From Parcubacteria group bacterium (GTDB lineage: Bacteria; Patescibacteriota; Minisyncoccia; UBA6257; JAAZHW01): DNA of 5,336 nucleotides. The notes under the pieces were generated by a model that ran no database searches, was not told where the DNA came from, and worked only from the letters and a program-made list of their open reading frames with translations. Of the stretch, positions 1-4,393 are shown piece after piece (positions within the stretch are counted from its first letter, which is position 1; every line of letters begins with the position of its first letter). The stretch is from positions 1 through 5,336 of the forward strand of contig JAAZHW010000050.1 of the NCBI GenBank assembly GCA_012510515.1. The letters run 5' to 3'. The translations under genes and the position numbers were made by a program.

Positions 1-2
1 TA

Positions 3-83
3 ACCAAAATTCAAACAATAAAAGCTCATAAATTTCATTTATTGCCCGGTGAATTTCGTTATTTAAATGATTTTAAAAATTAA
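3..83 (+). CDS. 3' end of an unidentified protein (partial, left edge)
   Basis: An open frame enters from the left edge and ends at a TAA at 81-83, giving 26 residues that end in HLLPGEFRYLNDFKN. The codons resemble those of the other genes here (GAA, AAA, TTA, GGT), and the residue mix suits a soluble protein's C-terminus. The other two plus frames close within 30 bases. It converges on the minus-strand membrane protein gene and the two 3' ends overlap by 11 bases, as expected in a compact genome. The family cannot be named from so short a tail, and a chance open frame in the reverse shadow of a minus-strand gene is possible. A competing minus-strand frame (starting MKFMSFYC and running off the edge) looks less gene-like. 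Confidence 0.42.
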   Translation, partial: TKIQTIKAHKFHLLPGEFRYLNDFKN

Positions 84-432
84 TTGTTACTAAAGCAAAA
101 ATTGCTAATGATAAAAATATATTTAATAAGATATTACTAGCTAAAATAAACTGGCTTAATTTTTTATTTCTAATCCATAAATAAATAGCCAATGAAAAAT
201 GTAAAATCGAAAAGAAAAATCCAATAAACCATAAAAGATAAAAATTCCAAAAATAGCCAACCATTTTTATTCCTTCTAATGAAGTATAATAAATAATATA
301 GGAGCGTTCAGGATCAGGTTTAATATTTATGAAAATAAATATTAAAGTAGTGATTAGAATAATAAGATTAAAAATTAGAGATATTTTTATCCATTTATTT
401 TTCAGAAAAATTTTTAGTTCATATCTAGCCAT
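73..432 (-). CDS. Small three-helix membrane protein, function unknown
   Basis: This encodes a 119-residue protein. A short basic N-terminus (RYELKIFLKNKWIK) is followed by three hydrophobic segments at about residues 17-37, 60-87 and 92-117. Between the first two lies a polar loop of about 25 residues containing KPDPERSYIIYY. There is no signal-peptide cleavage pattern, so it is probably an integral inner-membrane protein. The ATG is well supported: a near-consensus promoter (-35 AGTCAA and -10 ATTATA on the plus strand, i.e. TTGACT and TATAAT) ends 7 bases before it, which predicts a leaderless message. No catalytic or binding motif is visible. I have an impression of similar short membrane proteins in Parcubacteria but cannot name a family. 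It is transcribed away from the DUF763 unit and overlaps the end of the convergent neighbour. Confidence 0.8.
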   Translation of the reverse strand: MARYELKIFLKNKWIKISLIFNLIILITTLIFIFINIKPDPERSYIIYYTSLEGIKMVGYFWNFYLLWFIGFFFSILHFSLAIYLWIRNKKLSQFILASNILLNIFLSLAIFALVTINF

Positions 433-439
433 AGAAAAT

Positions 440-468
440 ATTATAAAAGGTTAGAATTCAAAAGTCAA
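440..468 (-). promoter_or_regulatory. Sigma70-type promoter of the membrane protein gene
   Basis: Read on the minus strand, TTGACT (463-468) and TATAAT (440-445) are separated by exactly 17 bases. The -35 matches 5 of 6 consensus bases and the -10 matches all 6. The -10 ends 7 bases before the A of the ATG at 432, so transcription should start on or within a base or so of the start codon. No ribosome binding site could fit. Confidence 0.75.
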
Positions 469-527
469 AAAATAGTTCGAATGTTTTTATTTTATGAAAT
501 TATTATGATAATAGTTAGTTTTTATTA

Positions 528-641
528 CTGAAAGCCGAGAGATCCTTCACCTGCCTGCCGTAGGTGGGGTTTTACTCAAAATGACTGCCATTTTTTAATG
601 TCATCCTGAGAGCGAAGCTCGAAGGATCCCTCGGCTTTCAG
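528..641. repeat. Composite inverted-repeat element 1 (REP/MITE-like)
   Basis: The outer arms at 528-548 and 621-641 (21 bases each) are inverted copies with one mismatch (540/629). They begin CTGAAAGCCGAG on the left and end CTCGGCTTTCAG on the right. A nested pair lies inside: CTCAAAATGAC (575-585) against GTCATCCTGAG (600-610), 9 of 11 paired. A side hairpin at 548-566 pairs CACCTGC with GTAGGTG, including one G-T wobble. The element is much richer in G and C than its surroundings and has no coding frame. GTCATCCTGAG...GAAGGATC is a motif I recall as dispersed intergenic repeats in CPR and some other bacteria. It lies between two divergent genes, so it is not a terminator for either. Confidence 0.75.
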
Positions 642-670
642 CAACAATCAGCAATTATTACTGTGAGTGG

Positions 671-763
671 GATTCTTCCCTGCCTACCGGCAGGCAGGAC
701 TAACGCTCAGAATGACTGCTGAAAAAACCGTGCCATCAGATGTCATCCTGAGGGCCTGTTTGC
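671..763. repeat. Composite inverted-repeat element 2, right arm truncated
   Basis: This is a second copy of the plan seen at 528-641. GATTCTTC (671-678) corresponds to GATCCTTC of element 1. It is followed by a GC-rich near-palindrome, then CTCAGAATGAC (706-716), which pairs 10 of 11 with GTCATCCTGAG (742-752). The expected closing GAAGGATC arm is missing; after 752 the sequence runs GGCCTGTTTGCCG and returns to AT-rich DNA. The loop between the inner arms is 25 bases, against 14 in element 1. The element ends about 14 bases before the -35 of the DUF763 promoter. Its edges are approximate. Confidence 0.65.
679..698. repeat. Near-palindrome CCTGCCT(A)CCGG(C)AGGCAGG
   Basis: This 20-base sequence is self-complementary around position 688/689, with one mismatched pair (686/691). 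A related but degenerate copy sits at the same place inside element 1 (550-569, CCTGCCTGCCGTAGGTGGGG). Both copies therefore look like a module inserted between the GATYCTTC and CTCARAATGAC blocks of the larger repeat. The other arms of the same family (611-620) carry a short AGCGAAGCTC sequence at this position instead. Confidence 0.7.
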
Positions 764-776
764 CGCTACTCTAATT

Positions 777-804
777 TTGAAATTTGTGATTTCCGTTTTA
801 TAAT
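777..804 (+). promoter_or_regulatory. Sigma70-type promoter of the DUF763 unit
   Basis: TTGAAA (777-782, 5 of 6 consensus) and TATAAT (799-804, 6 of 6) are separated by 16 bases. The -10 ends 6 bases before the ATG at 811, so the predicted transcription start coincides with the start codon and the message would be leaderless. This also supports 811 as the true start. Confidence 0.75.
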
Positions 805-810
805 TAGATT

Positions 811-1977
811 ATGATTTATCGTGGAGTAGCAACATTTGGTTTAGATGATGGAAAATGTCCAAAATGGCTTTTCGAGCGAATGACAAAATTGGGAAGAGAA
901 GTTATAGAAGTAATAATTAAAGAATATGGGCCGGATGAATTTATTAAAAGAATTGCTGATCCTGTTTGGTTTCAATCATTAGGAACGGTTTTGGCTTTTG
1001 ATTGGAATGCTTCGGGATTAACAACAGTACTAACCGCCGCTCTTAAAGAAGCTATTCGCAATCAGGAAAAAGAATTAGGAATTTTTATTTGCGGAGGAAA
1101 AGGAAAAACTTCTCGTAAAACTCCCGATGAAGTAGAAAAATGGGGTGATGTTTTAAGTTTACCAGACGGTTATGTTAATTCTTTGGTTTATAATTCAAAA
1201 ATGACAGCTAAGGTTGATAGCGCTTTAGTTCAAGATGGTTTTCAAATTTATCATCACACACTATTTTTTTCTAAAAATGGAAGTTGGGCGGTTGTTCAGC
1301 AGGGGATGAATATTCAAAATCAAACAGCGCGACGTTATCATTGGTATTCTCAAAAAGCCACGGATTTAATTAAAAATCCACATTCGGGTATTGTTAGTCA
1401 GCTTTTAAATCAACCCACTCTAAATTTAACAGCTCAAGAAAGTGAAAAAACACGACAAACAAGCATTCAATTAGTAAAAGGAGATTATTACCAATTAATG
1501 AAGGATGTAAAAATTTTGTCCAAACATTTTTCTGATTATTCACAAATGATAAAAATAAAAGAAAAAGGTCAGCAAAGCATTTTTCTTCATTTAGAAAATA
1601 AAGAATTTATTTGGCACCCAGTTGTGAAAGAAAATTTTTTAAAAAATAAATATTTAGAAAAAATTTTATATTTAGCTTGTGAAAAACAACCAGAAAATTA
1701 TGAAAAACTTTTAGCAATGAAAGGCGTTGGTCCAAAAACAATGCGAGCTCTTGCTTTAGTGTCAGAAATTATTTATGGTGCCAAACCTTCTTATCAAGAT
1801 CCTGCTCGTTATTCTTTTGCTCACGGTGGAAAGGACGGTACGCCTTATTTCGTTGATAAAAAAACTTATGATCAAACAATCAATTTTTTTTCTAATATAG
1901 TAAATAAAACAAAATTACCAATATCTGAAAAAAATAAAATTAATCAACAATTAAATTTTTCTTATAAAAATAAATAA
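811..1977 (+). CDS. DUF763 domain-containing protein
   Basis: This 388-residue protein matches what I know of DUF763 (an uncharacterised family found in archaea, thermophilic bacteria and CPR) in length and block order. An N-terminal block runs from GVATFGLDDGKCPKWLF (residues 5-21) through WFQSLGTVLAFDWNASG. GGKGKTSRKTP follows at 95-105, then DGFQIYHHTLFF (from 142), VVQQGMN (161-167) and ARRYHWYS. A helix-hairpin-helix-like motif with MKGVGPKTMRAL starts at 303, followed by DPARYSFAHGGKDG and a KKTYDQTI block. GKGKT looks like a short P-loop, but no Walker B is evident. The HhH motif suggests, without proving, non-specific nucleic-acid binding; the family's activity is unknown. There is no signal peptide or membrane segment, so it is probably cytoplasmic. 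The last ~20 residues are a Lys/Asn-rich tail. It is likely cotranscribed with the gene that starts 9 bases after its stop. Confidence 0.9.
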   Translation: MIYRGVATFGLDDGKCPKWLFERMTKLGREVIEVIIKEYGPDEFIKRIADPVWFQSLGTVLAFDWNASGLTTVLTAALKEAIRNQEKELGIFICGGKGKTSRKTPDEVEKWGDVLSLPDGYVNSLVYNSKMTAKVDSALVQDGFQIYHHTLFFSKNGSWAVVQQGMNIQNQTARRYHWYSQKATDLIKNPHSGIVSQLLNQPTLNLTAQESEKTRQTSIQLVKGDYYQLMKDVKILSKHFSDYSQMIKIKEKGQQSIFLHLENKEFIWHPVVKENFLKNKYLEKILYLACEKQPENYEKLLAMKGVGPKTMRALALVSEIIYGAKPSYQDPARYSFAHGGKDGTPYFVDKKTYDQTINFFSNIVNKTKLPISEKNKINQQLNFSYKNK

Positions 1978-1986
1978 AATAAAATT

Positions 1987-2391
1987 ATGCGTTTTAAAGT
2001 TCCCCAAGATTCTGAATCAATTGTTTGGACAAAACATTCTATTGAAAAGATGATCCAATATCAATTATCAGAATCAAGAATAAAAAGAGTGCTTCATAGT
2101 CCTCATCGTCAAGAGGAGGGAATTGCGCCAAAAACAATTGCGGTAATGCAAAGCGTTGGAACAGAAAAATATCCGAAAGAAATTTGGGTAATGTTTCAAG
2201 AAATAAAAAATAAAAATAGATTAAAAGACAAAACCGCCAATGATTCATTAAAAAATTTATTAAAACAAAAAAATCAAAAAATTAGAATTATTAGTGTGTG
2301 GCGTTATCCCGGAAAAACTCCCATTAAAGAATTACCGAAGATTCCTGAAGAAGAGTGGGAATTTATAAAAAATGCTCTAAACGAAGAATGA
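1987..2391 (+). CDS. Small protein with DUF4258/RelE-like pattern, function unknown
   Basis: This encodes a 134-residue soluble, basic protein. Residues 14-38 (W14, H17SIEKM, then LSESRIKRVLHSP) resemble the helix pair of DUF4258- and BrnT/RelE-type folds, where a His and a xxRM-like helix precede an 'is..eI..vl.nP' helix. Predicted strands follow at about 50-55 (TIAVMQ), 66-72 (IWVMFQE) and 98-106 (KIRIISVWR), ending in R107YPGK. A Lys/Asn-rich insert at 74-96 separates the last two strands. The fold assignment is an inference from pattern only. If it holds, an RNase or nucleic-acid-binding role is possible, but no antitoxin gene adjoins it. It follows the DUF763 stop by 9 bases with no promoter or Shine-Dalgarno, so it is probably the second gene of that operon and may act with DUF763. 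It stops at TGA (2389-2391). Confidence 0.8.
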   Translation: MRFKVPQDSESIVWTKHSIEKMIQYQLSESRIKRVLHSPHRQEEGIAPKTIAVMQSVGTEKYPKEIWVMFQEIKNKNRLKDKTANDSLKNLLKQKNQKIRIISVWRYPGKTPIKELPKIPEEEWEFIKNALNEE

Positions 2392-2400
2392 TTATTTTAA

Positions 2401-2409
2401 TGTGGATAA
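2401..2409 (-). promoter_or_regulatory. Perfect DnaA box (TTATCCACA on minus strand)
   Basis: TGTGGATAA on the plus strand is the exact complement of the consensus DnaA box TTATCCACA. It sits 9 bases after the stop of the preceding gene and before the terminator. A second exact copy lies 172 bases downstream in the mraZ control region. The match is seen directly; binding is an inference, and it could also be an outlying copy of the MraZ-type GTGG motif. Confidence 0.45.
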
Positions 2410-2447
2410 GTTGTTGATATCATTGTTTATTAATTATTTTATTTTTT

Positions 2448-2477
2448 GAAAAAAGCCGCTGTTTTAGCGGTTTTTTT
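2448..2477 (+). terminator. Rho-independent terminator of the DUF763 unit
   Basis: CCGCT (2456-2460) pairs with AGCGG (2466-2470) around a 5-base loop. The stem extends through a G-T pair into A-tract/T-tract pairing, and seven T residues follow at 2471-2477. It begins about 57 bases after the last stop codon of the unit and precedes the mraZ promoter. The A-tract on the left side would let it work in both directions. Confidence 0.85.
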
Positions 2478-2524
2478 AATTAATAAATATTTAAGAATAT
2501 AATTTTTTTCTCTTTTTAGATGTT

Positions 2525-2553
2525 TTGCATTTATTTTAAAAATTGTGTATTAT
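2525..2553 (+). promoter_or_regulatory. Probable promoter of the mraZ/dcw cluster
   Basis: TTGCAT (2525-2530) and TATTAT (2548-2553, 5 of 6 consensus) are separated by 17 bases. The predicted start near 2560 places the GTGG operator array at about +4 to +31, where bound MraZ would block initiation or early elongation. The mraZ leader would be about 68 bases. The -35 is only moderate. A perfect TATAAT at 2498-2503, with a poor TTTAAT at -35, is an alternative or additional start. Confidence 0.6.
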
Positions 2554-2563
2554 CTAAATAGAG

Positions 2564-2622
2564 GTGGGGAATTGTGGATAACTGTGGGGATATTATAGTC
2601 AATTAGTGGATAAATTAAAAAA
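2564..2622 (+). promoter_or_regulatory. MraZ-box-like operator: GTGG repeats at 10-bp period
   Basis: GTGGGGA (2564), GTGGATA (2574) and GTGGGGA (2584) start exactly 10 bp apart, so all three face the same side of the helix. A fourth copy, GTGGATA, starts at 2616, 32 bp (about three turns) further on. Known MraZ boxes upstream of mraZ in other bacteria are short tandem GTGG/TGGG-type repeats with a 10-bp period, bound by the ring-shaped MraZ oligomer. Position, spacing and sequence all fit autoregulation of the cluster. The fourth copy lies 12 bases before the mraZ ATG. Confidence 0.8.
2573..2581 (-). promoter_or_regulatory. Second perfect DnaA box, embedded in the MraZ box
   Basis: TGTGGATAA here is an exact complement of TTATCCACA and overlaps the middle GTGG repeat of the operator array. 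A one-mismatch copy (AGTGGATAA) lies at 2615-2623 over the fourth repeat. Because GTGGATAA satisfies both motifs, it may be read by MraZ, DnaA or both. Only the match itself is seen. Confidence 0.45.
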
Positions 2623-2627
2623 ATAAA

Positions 2628-3059
2628 ATGTTAATAGGCGAATATCATTACAATTTAGACGCTAAGGGAAGATTAGCTATTCCAGCTAAATTACGTCATA
2701 ATTTGGGCGAAAATGCTATAGTTACCCGTGGATTGGATTCTTGTCTTTTTGTTTATCCAAGCAAAGAATGGGATGTTTTAATTGAGCGATTAAATAGTTT
2801 GCCTTTAACTAAATCTGATTCTCGAGCTTTTTCACGTTTTATGTTAGCCGGTGCAATTGAAACTGATATTGATCAACAAGGAAGAATTTTAATTCCCGAC
2901 CATTTAAGAAAATTTGCTTCTTTGAATAAAAAAGTAGTAATTGTCGGAGTGAATAATCGTTTAGAAATTTGGGATGAAAATCTTTGGAATGAATATCGTC
3001 TTAAAACCGAAAGGGATGTTAATGAAATTGCCGAAAAATTAATTGATTTTGGAATTTAG
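2628..3059 (+). CDS. mraZ: Transcriptional regulator MraZ
   Basis: This 143-residue protein has the usual length and first position in a division/cell wall cluster. It has the two tandem AbrB/SpoVT-like half-domains of the family. The first carries the DxxxGR signature D11AKGR15 followed by LAIPAKLR. The second carries D82QQGR86 followed by ILIPDHLR. The family forms ring-like oligomers that bind tandem GTGG/TGGG repeats upstream of mraZ and usually repress the cluster; such repeats occur at 2564-2622. The N-terminus MLIGEYHYNLDAKGR is the canonical family start, so the ATG is secure although there is no Shine-Dalgarno (the upstream bases are A/T only). It ends in TAG and rsmH starts 3 bases later, which suggests translational coupling. 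Confidence 0.97.
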   Translation: MLIGEYHYNLDAKGRLAIPAKLRHNLGENAIVTRGLDSCLFVYPSKEWDVLIERLNSLPLTKSDSRAFSRFMLAGAIETDIDQQGRILIPDHLRKFASLNKKVVIVGVNNRLEIWDENLWNEYRLKTERDVNEIAEKLIDFGI

Positions 3060-3062
3060 ATT

Positions 3063-3941
3063 ATGCACATACCCGTTCTTTTACAAGAGGTGATTAAATT
3101 TCTTAATCCTCAATCAAATGAGAATTTTATTGATGCAACAGTGGGCGAGGGAGGATACGCAATGGCCATTCTTCAATATACTGCACCTTTAGGAAAAATT
3201 TTGGGAATTGATTTAGATGAGGAATCTTTAAAAGTGGCCAGAGAAAATTTAGCAGCATTTGAAAATAGAGTAATTTTAAAACAAGGAAATTATAAAGACA
3301 TTGATCAGATGGCTAAGAAAGTTGATATTTTACCAGTTAATGGAATTGTCTTTGATTTGGGATTAGGAACATTTCAGATAGAAGATTCTTCTAGAGGATT
3401 TTCTTTTTTAAGAGATGAACCATTAAAAATGACTTTTGATTTAGGATGTGAAATGAGTGCCGAAAAAGTTATTAATGAAAGTAGTTTAGAATTATTAACA
3501 AAAATTTTTCAGGAATACGGCGAAGAAAAAAATGCTTATAAAATTGCTCAAGCAATTGTTGAAGAAAGAAAAAATAAAAAAATTACTAAAACTTCAGAGT
3601 TGGTAGAAATTATTGAAAAAACAGTTGATGGGCGGCACAATCGTTTACATCCAGCAACCAAAGTTTTTCAAGCTTTAAGAATTTATGTTAATGATGAGCT
3701 AAATAATTTAAAAGAAGGTTTAGAAAAATCAGTAAAAATTTTAGATAAAGACGGAAGGATAGCAGTGGTTAGTTATCATTCTTTAGAAGATCGCCTCGTT
3801 AAAAAATTTTATAAGGAAAAAGAAAAAGAGGGAATTTTAAAAATTATTACCAAAAAACCTATTACACCAACAAAAGTTGAAGTTTTAAATAATCGTCGCA
3901 GTCGTTCCGCTAAATTGCGGATTGCTCAAAAAATAAAATAA
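3063..3941 (+). CDS. rsmH: 16S rRNA (cytosine(1402)-N4)-methyltransferase RsmH (MraW)
   Basis: RsmH uses S-adenosylmethionine to methylate N4 of C1402 in the decoding centre of 16S rRNA. The 292-residue length is normal. The family N-terminus HIPVLLQEV is present, confirming the start. The SAM-binding motif is D24ATVGEGG31, followed by the acidic loop D50LDEE and F97DLGLGTFQ. Other family blocks are RGFSF (111-115), EYGEEKNAYKIA (151-162), HPATKVFQALRIYVNDEL (196-213), SYHSLEDRLVKKF (237-249) and the C-terminal NRRSRSAKLR (277-286). Two positions deviate from the usual consensus: the GGHS end of the SAM loop is GGYA, and the usual DLGxSS is DLGLGT. The inserted specificity domain (about 120-220) is intact. 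It lies 3 bases after mraZ and 5 bases before the ftsL-like gene, as in a typical dcw operon. Confidence 0.97.
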   Translation: MHIPVLLQEVIKFLNPQSNENFIDATVGEGGYAMAILQYTAPLGKILGIDLDEESLKVARENLAAFENRVILKQGNYKDIDQMAKKVDILPVNGIVFDLGLGTFQIEDSSRGFSFLRDEPLKMTFDLGCEMSAEKVINESSLELLTKIFQEYGEEKNAYKIAQAIVEERKNKKITKTSELVEIIEKTVDGRHNRLHPATKVFQALRIYVNDELNNLKEGLEKSVKILDKDGRIAVVSYHSLEDRLVKKFYKEKEKEGILKIITKKPITPTKVEVLNNRRSRSAKLRIAQKIK

Positions 3942-3946
3942 AAAAT

Positions 3947-4345
3947 ATGACAGTTATCAGTTTAAAACATAACAATTATAATATGGTCACTAAAAAAATG
4001 AGTTGGCATAAAAAAAATAAATTAGCCAGCTCCAAGATCTCTTTAATTGCTTTAATTAATTTTATTCTTTTGGGAATGATTATTTTTTCTGTTATCGGCA
4101 GTTTATTTTTGGAAGTTAAAATGATTAACTATCGTTTTGATATTAAAGATTTAACTTCTCAATCAGTTATTTTTGAGCAACAAAATGCGGAATTAAAAAA
4201 TCAGACGGCGATTTTACAAAATTTTGATAAATTTGAACCACTTATTCAAAAAGAAAATTTAATTTTAGTCACAGCGCCAAAATATTTTTCTTTGAAAGAC
4301 CAATCCCCAGTTGAAGTTGGTGTAAATAATTTTAATAATTTATAA
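3947..4345 (+). CDS. ftsL: FtsL-like cell division protein
   Basis: This 132-residue bitopic membrane protein sits between rsmH and the PBP gene, the standard ftsL position. A basic cytoplasmic N-terminus (KKMSWHKKNKLASSK) is followed by one transmembrane helix at about 31-55. A heptad-like coiled-coil segment at about 57-92 contains the QQNAELKNQ stretch, and a short periplasm-facing tail contains TAPKYFSL. FtsL partners FtsB/DivIC and activates the septal synthase FtsW-FtsI. Primary sequence conservation in FtsL is low, so the call rests on topology, size and location; a generic septum-initiator-like protein is the alternative. The ATG used is 5 bases after the rsmH stop. In-frame ATGs at 3983 and 3998 would shorten the cytoplasmic tail by 12 or 17 residues, and no ribosome binding site distinguishes them. 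Confidence 0.8.
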   Translation: MTVISLKHNNYNMVTKKMSWHKKNKLASSKISLIALINFILLGMIIFSVIGSLFLEVKMINYRFDIKDLTSQSVIFEQQNAELKNQTAILQNFDKFEPLIQKENLILVTAPKYFSLKDQSPVEVGVNNFNNL

Positions 4346-4372
4346 TTAAAAAGGTTAGCACAATCTTTTTAA
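4346..4372. other. 11-bp inverted repeat (hairpin) between ftsL and the PBP gene
   Basis: TTAAAAAGGTT (4346-4356) pairs with AATCTTTTTAA (4362-4372) around a 5-base loop, with one G-T wobble. It begins immediately after the ftsL stop. The five T residues are inside the stem and the G/C core is small, so it would be at best a weak terminator or attenuator. It could instead stabilise the 3' end of the upstream message. Confidence 0.5.
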
Positions 4373-4378
4373 AGTAAC

Positions 4379-4387
4379 TGATAGAAT
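4379..4387 (+). promoter_or_regulatory. Extended -10 promoter candidate for the PBP gene
   Basis: TGATAGAAT (4379-4387) fits the extended -10 form TGn-TATAAT with one mismatch. It ends 6 bases before the ATG at 4394, the same spacing as at the DUF763 promoter. No good -35 exists at 16-18 bases upstream (CACAAT at 17), which an extended -10 can tolerate. This would give the PBP its own leaderless message in addition to read-through from mraZ. Confidence 0.45.
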
Positions 4388-4393
4388 ACCCCA

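Noticed and set aside
528..763. CRISPR array or IS element
   Set aside because: The repeats are inverted and unequal with no regular spacers, and no transposase frame is present.
905..1110. Functional P-loop ATPase in DUF763 (GGKGKTS)
   Set aside because: The string resembles a short Walker A, but the spacing GxxxxGK[ST] is not met convincingly and no Walker B follows; it is a family block of unknown role.
2039..2248. Minus-strand open frame of 69 codons inside the small DUF4258-like gene
   Set aside because: It lies wholly antisense to a better-supported plus-strand gene, has no promoter, and its Phe/Leu-rich translation is the expected shadow of Lys/Glu-rich coding sequence.
1987..2391. 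Toxin of a toxin-antitoxin pair
   Set aside because: No small antitoxin-like gene adjoins it; the partner is a 388-residue DUF763 protein, and the RelE-like resemblance is only a pattern.
2389..2400. Recoded TGA (glycine, as in SR1/Gracilibacteria)
   Set aside because: No in-frame TGA interrupts any full-length family member here. The one terminal TGA, if read through, adds only three codons before TAA, so the sequence gives no support for recoding.
2401..2627. Replication origin suggested by the DnaA boxes and AT-rich DNA
   Set aside because: Only two exact boxes occur, there is no dnaA, dnaN or rpmH nearby, and the GTGG array is better explained as the MraZ operator.
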